A stretch of 64,000 nt of DNA from assembly GCA_023954195.1 (NCBI GenBank), contig JAMLIK010000001.1, forward strand, positions 806,001-870,000. Reading direction: 5' to 3'. Numbering within the stretch: position 1 is the stretch's first letter; the number at the start of each line of letters is the position of its first letter. The notes below the pieces were generated by a model. That model did no database searches, was not told where the DNA came from, and saw nothing but the letters and a program-made list of their open reading frames with translations. Shown here piece after piece: positions 57,527-64,000 of this stretch. The stretch comes from Xanthobacteraceae bacterium (GTDB lineage Bacteria; Pseudomonadota; Alphaproteobacteria; Rhizobiales; Xanthobacteraceae). The position numbers were made by a program, and so were the translations under genes.

Positions 57527-58246
57527 TTATCGCTGCGGACCGCGCGCCACCGACATGAAGCGCGCCTGCTCGGCGGGATTGTCGCGGAAGATTCCGGTGA
57601 ACCGCGTGGTCAGGGTCGAGGCGCCATGCTTGCGCACGCCGCGCACCGACATGCAGGTGTGCTCGGCCTCGATCATCACCGCCACGCCACGCGGCTTCAG
57701 CACCTCGTCGATCGCCGCCGCCACCTGGGCGGTGAGGTGCTCCTGGGTCTGAAGCCGCTGCCCGAAGATATCGACCAGCCGCGCCAGCTTCGACAGCCCG
57801 ACCACCCGCTCGACCGGCACATAGGCGATATGCGCCCGCCCGTAGAACGGCATCATGTGATGCTCGCAATGCGAGGTGAACGGAATGTCCCGCACCAGCA
57901 CGAAGTCGTCATAGCCCGCGGTTTCCCCGAAAGTCCGGTTGAGCACCTCGGTCGGGCACTGCTGGTAGCCCTGGAACAGTTCGTCGAAGGCTTCGACCAC
58001 GCGCCGCGGCGTATCCAGCAAGCCCTCGCGGCCGGTATTTTCGCCGATGTAGGCCAGCAGCGTCTTGACCGCCTGTTCGGCCTCCTCGCGCGAGGGGCGC
58101 GGGTGGTCGGGGTGAACCGCCGCCGCCAGATATTCCGACGGATCGAGCGGCGCCGGCCAGACGGCCTGCCCCCGCTGGTCGGTTTTGTCGTCGGCGGCCT
58201 TTGATAAATCCTTGCCCGCGCGCAGCGGCTTGATCAATGCGTCCAT
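57527..58246 (-). CDS. folE: GTP cyclohydrolase I
   Basis: FolE makes dihydroneopterin triphosphate from GTP for folate synthesis. The 239-residue protein has an N-terminal extension of about 50 residues, then the family core: [40 protein letters not shown] (zinc-ligand Cys and His), [21 protein letters not shown], and [15 protein letters not shown]-like [11 protein letters not shown] at the end. Type IA metalloenzyme. It precedes hisI, and its upstream region is shared with the divergent iron-sulfur scaffold gene. Confidence 0.96.
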   Translation of the reverse strand: MDALIKPLRAGKDLSKAADDKTDQRGQAVWPAPLDPSEYLAAAVHPDHPRPSREEAEQAVKTLLAYIGENTGREGLLDTPRRVVEAFDELFQGYQQCPTEVLNRTFGETAGYDDFVLVRDIPFTSHCEHHMMPFYGRAHIAYVPVERVVGLSKLARLVDIFGQRLQTQEHLTAQVAAAIDEVLKPRGVAVMIEAEHTCMSVRGVRKHGASTLTTRFTGIFRDNPAEQARFMSVARGPQR

Positions 58247-58448
58247 CGTTACTCCGTTCGACCGGCCTGAACGGCCGGAGTGTCACCGGGCAGACGGGGC
58301 GGACCTGAAGGCCGCCGGACGCCTGAGTCCGACCATCCTCGCGCCGCCGCCGGCCTTGATCGCTCGATTGTCCGGCAGACGGCGGGCGAGCCTGTATTTT
58401 CTCGCACCAATCCTTATATAGGGTGATGAACCGGACCGCCAAGAGTAG

Positions 58449-58483
58449 ATACCGAGGGTATATACCGAGGGCGGATACCGGCG
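58449..58483 (+). repeat. 13-bp tandem repeat upstream of the iron-sulfur scaffold gene
   Basis: ATACCGAGGG recurs at 58449 and 58462, and its first six bases (ATACCG) again at 58475, giving a 13-bp period. It lies 40-75 bp before the ATG of the gene at 58523, in the folE-divergent promoter region, and could be a binding site array. Confidence 0.6.
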
Positions 58484-58522
58484 CGACCGACCCCATCGGC
58501 GCAAGTCCGGGCTGCAACCGCC

Positions 58523-59005
58523 ATGCTCAACGACGTCTACAATCAACGCATCATCGCCCTCGCCGGGAACATTCCAAGGCTTGGCCGCCTGGCCGACCCC
58601 GACGCCACCGCCACCGCCCATTCCAAGCTCTGCGGCTCGACCGTCAAGGTCGACCTCAAGATGGAAGGGCCGGTGGTCACCGACTTCGCCCACGACGTCA
58701 AAGCCTGCGCCCTCGGGCAGGCGTCGTCCTCGATCATGGCGAGCCACGTGATTGGCTCGACGGCAAGCGAATTGCGCGAGTTGCGCGAAACCGTCCGACG
58801 GATGCTGAAGGAAAACGGCCCGCCGCCGCAAGGCAAGTGGGCCGACATCGCGCTGCTGGAGCCGGTGCGGGACTACAAGGCCCGCCATGCCTCGACCATG
58901 CTGACCTTCGACGCCGTGGTCGACGCCATCGGCCAGATCGAGGCTAACGGGACCGAATCCAAGTCCGAATCCAAGCCGACTCAACTCAGCGACGCGGCCA
59001 CCTGA
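58523..59005 (+). CDS. NifU/IscU-like iron-sulfur scaffold protein with two of three cysteines
   Basis: A 160-residue IscU-fold protein (COG0822). It has Cys37 in SKLCGSTVK and Cys62 in VKACALGQASSS, which correspond to the first two cluster ligands of IscU. The third ligand position, normally Cys in R/K-x-C-S/A near the C-terminal helix, reads RHAST with Ala123. This type is conserved beside folE/hisI in alphaproteobacteria. The last 20 residues are a Ser/Lys/Glu-rich tail. It may store or transfer iron-sulfur clusters in a different way from IscU; no isc or suf genes are nearby. Confidence 0.85.
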   Translation: MLNDVYNQRIIALAGNIPRLGRLADPDATATAHSKLCGSTVKVDLKMEGPVVTDFAHDVKACALGQASSSIMASHVIGSTASELRELRETVRRMLKENGPPPQGKWADIALLEPVRDYKARHASTMLTFDAVVDAIGQIEANGTESKSESKPTQLSDAAT

Positions 59006-59020
59006 GGGGATATTCTCGCG

Positions 59021-59944
59021 TTACCGAAGCTGCGCCGGCCCCGGCGGGGCCGGTCCGCCGACCGGCGCCGCGGCAGCGTCCGCGGTCTTGGTGGCTTTCG
59101 CCGGCGACGGCGCGGCGGCCGCTCCCGCGACGCCGTTGACGAGCCGATCCTGAATCGGCTTGGCGGTCGCCGAAGCAATCGGCGTCTCCGGTTCGATCGT
59201 CCGCGCCGGCAGCACGTCGGCGACCGCATCGGTGGTGGCGATATGGGTCCGCCACAGTTCCGCCGGCGACAACTGGCGCAGCGCCTCCCACGGCGGAATG
59301 CTCAGCGCCAGTCCCAAGAGATCGCCGGAGCCGCCCATGTCGAAGGTATATTTGGCGAGACGGCCGATATCGCGCTGGACGATCATCAAGTCCTGCGCCG
59401 TGTAGCTCGCCGCGCGGGCGTCGTTGGCCCGGTCGCCCATCCAGATTTGATGCACCCGCACCCGCGCGCCCGGCGGCACGTAACGCACCTTGCCGGACAG
59501 CAACAGGAAGACGCACATCGATTCGCACGCGGCGTCGGGGATGACGGCGGCGGTTCCGGCCGCCGATCCCGGACCGTCGATCGTGGCCCCCACCGTCGTC
59601 CTGAGGCCAAGGCCGCGCCAGACACGACCGAGCGCGATGGTATCGTTCACCGAGCCGCCGCTCGAATCCAGCACGATCGTGGCGCCGGTCAGATCGCGGT
59701 CGCTGGCGAAATCCTCAAAGGCTTTCGGCGTGTCGGCGGTGATGACCCCGGTTGCGCTGATCCAGCCCCGGCAGAGATCCTGACAGGGAACCCAGGCGAA
59801 GCGCATCGGCAGCTTTCGGATGTCGACGACGTCGCGGGCGCGGGCCGGCCACGCCACGCTGGCGATCACGCCCAGCGACATCGCCGCGAGCGCGACCATC
59901 AGCGCCGTCGAAATTCGAGCCTTCAGCATGACGGCGACGCTCAC
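59021..59944 (-). CDS. Exported ClpP-like (COG3904-type) serine protease-like protein
   Basis: A 307-residue protein with an N-terminal hydrophobic signal/anchor (ISTALMVALAAMSLGVIASV), then a ClpP/crotonase-like fold: VLDSSGGSVNDTIALGRVWR (89-109), the putative nucleophile Ser142 in ACESMCVFLLLSG and His165 in VRVHQIWMG, followed by an Ala/Pro-rich tail. These are periplasmic relatives of ClpP with unknown substrates. The GTG at 59944 is used because AAGGGG sits 7 bp ahead; the ATG at 59929 has no ribosome site. The frame continues upstream into Arg-rich shadow. Confidence 0.78.
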   Translation of the reverse strand: MSVAVMLKARISTALMVALAAMSLGVIASVAWPARARDVVDIRKLPMRFAWVPCQDLCRGWISATGVITADTPKAFEDFASDRDLTGATIVLDSSGGSVNDTIALGRVWRGLGLRTTVGATIDGPGSAAGTAAVIPDAACESMCVFLLLSGKVRYVPPGARVRVHQIWMGDRANDARAASYTAQDLMIVQRDIGRLAKYTFDMGGSGDLLGLALSIPPWEALRQLSPAELWRTHIATTDAVADVLPARTIEPETPIASATAKPIQDRLVNGVAGAAAAPSPAKATKTADAAAAPVGGPAPPGPAQLR

Positions 59945-60157
59945 GAAATCCCCTTCCCGGCACGATATCCATTCGGCCGGAAGTTTCAGCGCGGTTGAAT
60001 TGTCACGCTCGAGCCTAGTCGGGCGCGGACGGCCATCCAACCTTCTTTTACCGCCCCGCCACTCCCGTCCTGTGTTATTTCGCAAGGTGTGTCGCAAATG
60101 CCGAACCGGAGCGGGTTCCATCCGCGAAACCCGCCGATCCGAAACCCTGGGACGCCC

Positions 60158-60487
60158 ATGCCCTCGCCTTGCTCCCGCTGCGCGGCCACGCTGCAATATC
60201 TCCCGCGCCGCACCGGGCAAGCGGCGATCTGGTGCTATCGCCACACGCTGTCGCCGCTGGTCGGCTACAATTGCCGCCACCTGCCGACCTGCTCGGTCTA
60301 TGCCGACGAGGCGATCGGCCGGTTCGGGCTGTGGGCCGGCGGCTGGATGACGCTGGCGCGGCTGTTGCGCTGCCAGCCATGGGGAACGTCCGGCATCGAC
60401 AACGTGCCCCGCGCGCGGCCGCCTGGGGCGCGATGGTATCTGCCGTGGCGCTTTGGACGATGGCGCGGCGTCAACGACGAAGGTTAG
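60158..60487 (+). CDS. yidD: Membrane protein insertion efficiency factor YidD
   Basis: YidD helps YidC insert membrane proteins. The 109-residue product has the family core: AIWCYRHTLSPLVGYNCRHL (usual form YRxxxSPxxGxxCRxxPTCSxYA) and PTCSVYADEAIGRFG, followed by a tryptophan-rich tail. The Cys-rich patch CSRCAATL precedes it. The ATG at 60158 follows GGGACG and is preferred to an in-frame ATG at 60089. The stop codon TAG (60485-60487) lies inside the end of a family B repeat. Confidence 0.9.
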   Translation: MPSPCSRCAATLQYLPRRTGQAAIWCYRHTLSPLVGYNCRHLPTCSVYADEAIGRFGLWAGGWMTLARLLRCQPWGTSGIDNVPRARPPGARWYLPWRFGRWRGVNDEG

Positions 60488-60589
60488 AGCGTTTTCAAGC
60501 GAAGTGAATACCGGTTCGCGTCAAGAAAACGCGTCAAAACAAAAAGATGGAGCCCCGTTCCGTTTCCATCGGAACGGAAACGGCTCTAG
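60484..60589 (-). repeat. Intergenic repeat family B, copy 3 (bounded by two stop codons)
   Basis: From TTAGAGCGTTTTCAAGCGAA through TCAAGAAAACGCGTCAAAAC and the hairpin GTTCCGTTTCCATCGGAACG to CGGCTCTAG. The yidD stop (60485-60487) and the MFS-transporter stop (60586-60588 on the minus strand) are both formed by its ends. The orientation is opposite to copies at 21662 and 53329. Confidence 0.85.
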
Positions 60590-61752
60590 GTTTCGACGAC
60601 GGCGTGCGTCGTCTCGAAACGCCGGCTCGCCAGCACCCCCAGCAGGGCGGCGACCACGAAGGCGACGCCGACATAGCCGGCGGCATGCAGCATGCCGCGC
60701 GCGAACAACATGCCGCCAATGGCGGAGCCGATGGCCTGGCCGATATACAAAACCGCCGAATTGAGCGACACCGATGCACCGGCGAACGGCGGCGCGGCGC
60801 CGACCAGGCGCACTTGCTGCATCGAATTGGTCGAAGCGAATCCCACGCCCCAGACGCTCACGCCGATTACCATCAGCGCGAAGACGCCGGCGCCGAAACT
60901 CCAGATCGCCAGCCCCGCCAGCAGGACGATGACGAACAGCAGCGAGGTCCGGTAGCCGCCCCAGCGGTCGACCAGCCGCGTCGCCAGCACGTTGCCGACA
61001 AAGCCGCAAATGCCATACAGCGCGAACGCCAAGGCGATGCCGGCGGGCGATGCCTCGGCGAGGCGTATCAGCAGCGGCGCCATGAAGGTCAGAATCGTGA
61101 ACTGCCCGGACATCTGCAAGGTGGTGATTAGGAGCAGCAGCAGCACCAGCGGATTGCGCCCCAGCGCGGCCCAGGTCGAGAGGTCGACGGCGCCGCCGCG
61201 CACCCTTGCCGGCAACCGCCAGACCAGCAGCAGGAAACCGATGAAAGATAGCGCCGCGGAGCAGACATACGCCGCGCGCCAGCCGGCCGAACTGGCGATG
61301 ATCGCCACCAGCGGCAGGCCGGCCGCCGCCGCCACCGACCAGCCGAGAAAGATATAGGCGATCGCGCTGCCGCGCCGTTCGACGGGGACGATCAGGCTGA
61401 CCGTTCCCGCGGCCTGCGGCGTGAACGGCGCGGCGACCGCCATCATCACCAGCCGCAGCACCATCAGCGTCAGGTAGTCGGGCGCAAGGGCCGATGCCAG
61501 ATTGGTCAAGGTCAGCAGCAACAGAAGCGCGCTGAGAAACCGGCGGCGATCGAAACCGCCGGTGAGCCAGGCGCTGAGCGGCGAACAGACGCACAGCACC
61601 ACCGCGCCGAAGGTCACGAGCAGGCCGGCGTCACGAATCGAAACGTCGAGCCCCGACGCCAGATCGCCCAGCATCGCGGTCGGCCCCATGACCGAGATGC
61701 CGATGACGAAATTGCCGAGCAATAAAGCGGTGGGGGCAAAGGAGGATTTCAC
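60586..61752 (-). CDS. MFS transporter
   Basis: A 388-residue major facilitator permease with twelve hydrophobic segments, the DRRRF-type loop 2-3 motif ([13 protein letters not shown], near residue 67) and [10 protein letters not shown] in the second half. It resembles the drug:proton antiporter-1 (sugar efflux-like) subfamily (COG2814). Substrate unknown. It is convergent with yidD and divergent from thrS across about 220 bp that contain a perfect 12-bp palindrome. Its TAG stop lies inside a repeat end, so the C-terminal residues [10 protein letters not shown] may have been reshaped by that repeat. Confidence 0.88.
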   Translation of the reverse strand: MKSSFAPTALLLGNFVIGISVMGPTAMLGDLASGLDVSIRDAGLLVTFGAVVLCVCSPLSAWLTGGFDRRRFLSALLLLLTLTNLASALAPDYLTLMVLRLVMMAVAAPFTPQAAGTVSLIVPVERRGSAIAYIFLGWSVAAAAGLPLVAIIASSAGWRAAYVCSAALSFIGFLLLVWRLPARVRGGAVDLSTWAALGRNPLVLLLLLITTLQMSGQFTILTFMAPLLIRLAEASPAGIALAFALYGICGFVGNVLATRLVDRWGGYRTSLLFVIVLLAGLAIWSFGAGVFALMVIGVSVWGVGFASTNSMQQVRLVGAAPPFAGASVSLNSAVLYIGQAIGSAIGGMLFARGMLHAAGYVGVAFVVAALLGVLASRRFETTHAVVET

Positions 61753-61775
61753 CCGGTCCTCATATCGTTATTTTA

Positions 61776-61787
61776 ATGCAATTGCAT
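61776..61787. promoter_or_regulatory. Palindrome ATGCAATTGCAT between MFS transporter and thrS
   Basis: A perfect 12-bp palindrome 24 bp upstream of the MFS-transporter ATG in the AT-rich patch TTATTTTAATGCAATTGCAT. It resembles the operator style of MarR-family regulators, but no regulator gene is nearby. A regulatory role is inferred. Confidence 0.45.
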
Positions 61788-61973
61788 GAAATAAGCGGAT
61801 CGTCCACAACAATCTCGGCGCCTGGGGATGGCCGTGGATCACCGTGCGCGGGACGACGCGGCGTTTTTCGGCCGCCGCGCGCCCTGAAACATTGCAAGTC
61901 GTCGGATGGCTGCTATATCGCTGTTTTCCGCTTACCTGCGCCCGTTCGCAGGAGTGAGCCAGAGGAGAACAGC

Positions 61974-64000
61974 ATGACCACGCAGCCCCCGTCCGGATTC
62001 CAGTTCGGCCTCGCCAACCTCAAACCGGTCGAATCGCCCAGCGTCACCCTCACCTTTCCCGACGGCGCCCGCCGCGACTTCACCAAGGGCGTCACCGGCC
62101 TCGATGTCGCCAAGGGCATCTCGCCGTCGCTCGCCAAGCGCACCGTGGCGATGGCGCTCGACGGCGTCGTGGCGGACCTTGCCGATCCCATCACTCAGGA
62201 CGCCCGAATCGAATTGATCGGCCGCGACGATCCCCGCGCGCTGGAATTGATCCGCCACGATTGCGCGCACGTGCTGGCCGAAGCCGTGCAGACGCTGTGG
62301 CCGGGCACTCAGGTCACCATCGGCCCGGTGATCGAGAACGGATTTTATTACGACTTCTTCCGCAACGAGCCGTTCACGCTGGACGACTTCGCCGCCATCG
62401 AGAAGAAGATGCGCGAGATCATCGCGCGCGACAGGCCGTTCACCAAGGACGTCTGGGATCGCGAAAAGACCAAGCAGGTGTTCCGCGATAAGGGCGAGAA
62501 CTTCAAGGTCGAACTGGTCGACGCCATTCCCGGCGATGAGCCGATCAAGATCTACTACCAGGGCGACTGGTTCGATCTGTGTCGCGGCCCGCATATGACC
62601 TCGACCGGCAAGATCGGTAATGCGTTCAAGCTGATGAAGGTGGCGGGCGCGTATTGGCGCGGCGACAGCAACAATCCGATGCTGACCCGCATCTACGGCA
62701 CCGCCTTCGCCAAGCAGGACGAACTGGATGCCTATCTGAAGCAGATCGTGGAAGCCGAGAAGCGCGACCATCGCAAGCTCGGCCGCGAACTGGATCTGTT
62801 TCATTTCCAGGAGGAAGGGCCCGGCGTCGTGTTCTGGCACGCCAAGGGCTGGACGCTGTTTCAGACGCTGGTGGCCTACATGCGCCGCCGCCTCGCCGGC
62901 GACTACGACGAGGTCAACGCGCCGCAAATCCTCGACAAGGCGCTGTGGGAAACCTCGGGCCACTGGAACTGGTATCGCGAGAACATGTTCGCCGCCCAGT
63001 CCGCCGGCGACGACGCCGAGGACAAGCGCTGGTTCGTGCTCAAGCCGATGAACTGCCCCGGCCACGTGCAGATTTTCAAGCATGGCCTGAAAAGCTATCG
63101 CGACCTGCCGCTGCGGATCGCCGAGTTCGGCGTCGTGCATCGCTATGAGCCGTCCGGCGCGATGCACGGCCTGATGCGCGTGCGCGGCTTCACGCAGGAC
63201 GACGCGCACGTCTTCTGCACCGAGGAGCAACTCGCCGAGGAATGCCTGAAGATCAACGAACTGATCCTGTCGACCTATTCGGATTTCGGTTTCGGCGACA
63301 TCGTGGTGAAGCTCTCGACGCGGCCGGAGAAGCGCGTCGGCAGCGACGAGAGCTGGGATCACGCCGAGCGGGTGATGGCGACCGTGCTGCGCGAGATCGA
63401 GAGCCAATCGGGCGGCCGCATCAAGACCGCGATCAATCCGGGCGAAGGCGCGTTCTACGGGCCGAAGTTCGAATACGTGCTGCGCGACGCCATCGGCCGC
63501 GACTGGCAGTGCGGCACCACGCAGGTCGATCTCAACCTGCCGGGGCTGTTCGGCGCGTTCTACATCGACGCCGACGGCTCGAAGAAAGTCCCGATCATGG
63601 TGCATCGCGCGATCTGCGGCTCGATGGAGCGCTTCACCGGCATTTTGATCGAGCATTTCGCCGGGCATTTTCCGCTGTGGCTCGCGCCGGTGCAGGCGGT
63701 GGTGACCACCATCACCTCGGAAGGCGATGAGTACGCAAAGCAGGTTGCCGCCGCCGCGAAGCGCGCGGGCCTGCGCGTCGAACTCGATTTGCGCAACGAG
63801 AAGATCAACTACAAGGTGCGCGAACATTCGCTCGCCAAGATTCCGGCGCTGCTGGTGGTCGGCAAGAAGGAGGCCGAAACCGGTTCGGTCTCGATCCGCC
63901 GCCTCGGCCACGAGGGTCAGACCGTGCTGCCGCTTCAGGATGCGCTGGCGGCCCTGGTCGAGGAAGCGACGCCCCCGGACGTCAAGCGCGTTCGCGCCGC
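61974..64000 (+). CDS. thrS: Threonyl-tRNA synthetase (3' end beyond window)
   Basis: ThrRS charges tRNA-Thr. The first 675 codons are present. They show an N-terminal TGS domain ([20 protein letters not shown]), the editing domain ([14 protein letters not shown]), and the class II core with motif 2 around [22 protein letters not shown], catalytic zinc-ligand Cys in [13 protein letters not shown], His and motif 3 in [15 protein letters not shown], then the anticodon-binding domain ([16 protein letters not shown]). CAGAGGAGA precedes the ATG. Only the last few residues should be missing. Confidence 0.96.
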   Translation, partial: MTTQPPSGFQFGLANLKPVESPSVTLTFPDGARRDFTKGVTGLDVAKGISPSLAKRTVAMALDGVVADLADPITQDARIELIGRDDPRALELIRHDCAHVLAEAVQTLWPGTQVTIGPVIENGFYYDFFRNEPFTLDDFAAIEKKMREIIARDRPFTKDVWDREKTKQVFRDKGENFKVELVDAIPGDEPIKIYYQGDWFDLCRGPHMTSTGKIGNAFKLMKVAGAYWRGDSNNPMLTRIYGTAFAKQDELDAYLKQIVEAEKRDHRKLGRELDLFHFQEEGPGVVFWHAKGWTLFQTLVAYMRRRLAGDYDEVNAPQILDKALWETSGHWNWYRENMFAAQSAGDDAEDKRWFVLKPMNCPGHVQIFKHGLKSYRDLPLRIAEFGVVHRYEPSGAMHGLMRVRGFTQDDAHVFCTEEQLAEECLKINELILSTYSDFGFGDIVVKLSTRPEKRVGSDESWDHAERVMATVLREIESQSGGRIKTAINPGEGAFYGPKFEYVLRDAIGRDWQCGTTQVDLNLPGLFGAFYIDADGSKKVPIMVHRAICGSMERFTGILIEHFAGHFPLWLAPVQAVVTTITSEGDEYAKQVAAAAKRAGLRVELDLRNEKINYKVREHSLAKIPALLVVGKKEAETGSVSIRRLGHEGQTVLPLQDALAALVEEATPPDVKRVRA

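Noticed and set aside
61932-63911. Minus-strand open frame of 659 codons over thrS
   Set aside because: Antisense of a gene with complete class II synthetase motifs.

Overview
The window is a GC-rich (mid-60s percent by eye) chromosomal segment of an alphaproteobacterium of the order Hyphomicrobiales, most likely family Nitrobacteraceae/Bradyrhizobiaceae (Bradyrhizobium, Rhodopseudomonas, Nitrobacter, Afipia and relatives). The reasons are gene order (secG-tpiA, ppiD-trpD-trpC-moaC-moeA-lexA, rpsB-tsf-pyrH-frr-uppS-cdsA-dxr-rseP-bamA-lpxD-fabZ-lpxA-lpxI-lpxB), an alphaproteobacterial LexA box, a CtrA box, a GlnRS gene, and dispersed palindromic intergenic repeats typical of that family. The genus cannot be fixed from the sequence alone. 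It is mostly core genome. I saw no transposase, prophage, CRISPR array or secretion island.

Layout. 1-8.1 kb: secG (cut by the window edge), tpiA, ppiD, trpD, trpC, moaC, moeA and lexA, with a LexA operator just upstream of lexA. 8.4-15.7 kb: comEC, glnS and gltX (divergent), gltA with a strong terminator. 15.8-17 kb: a CodA-like amidohydrolase. 17-32 kb: one long minus-strand run for translation, nucleotide, isoprenoid, phospholipid, lipid A and outer-membrane biogenesis, from rpsB down to lpxB. 32.4-38.1 kb: dnaE, a small His-rich exported protein, tRNA-Trp and tuf with an unusual 3' end. 38.3-46.4 kb: a serine hydrolase, two SDRs, a histidine phosphatase, an EamA transporter, then a phosphotransferase plus acyl-CoA dehydrogenase pair divergent from a TetR regulator with a clear operator. 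46.5-49.5 kb: tRNA-Gly, several very small genes (KGG-repeat stress protein, proline-rich peptide, single-span membrane peptide), tRNA-Tyr and a TrmH-family methyltransferase. 49.6-53.2 kb: an outer-membrane barrel, a NylB-like hydrolase, a His/Lys-rich exported protein and nadK. 53.4-57 kb: a signalling and cell-wall locus (CheY-like receiver, Hpt protein, DUF2336 protein, lytic transglycosylase) with a full-consensus CtrA box ahead of the transglycosylase. 57-64 kb: hisI, folE, a two-cysteine NifU/IscU-like scaffold, a ClpP-like exported protein, yidD, an MFS transporter and thrS (runs off the window).

The main things worth following up are the CtrA-linked receiver/Hpt/DUF2336/transglycosylase locus, the tuf 3' end (a palindrome made from its own last codons plus a second degenerate EF-Tu C-terminus before tRNA-Trp, with no secE following), a repeat family whose TAGAGC/GCTCTA ends supply the stop codons of three genes, the helix-hairpin-helix-like tail on ribosomal protein S2, and the separate-gene ACAD10/11-like phosphotransferase and dehydrogenase pair. 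All functional calls come from reading motifs and gene context; no database search was run.
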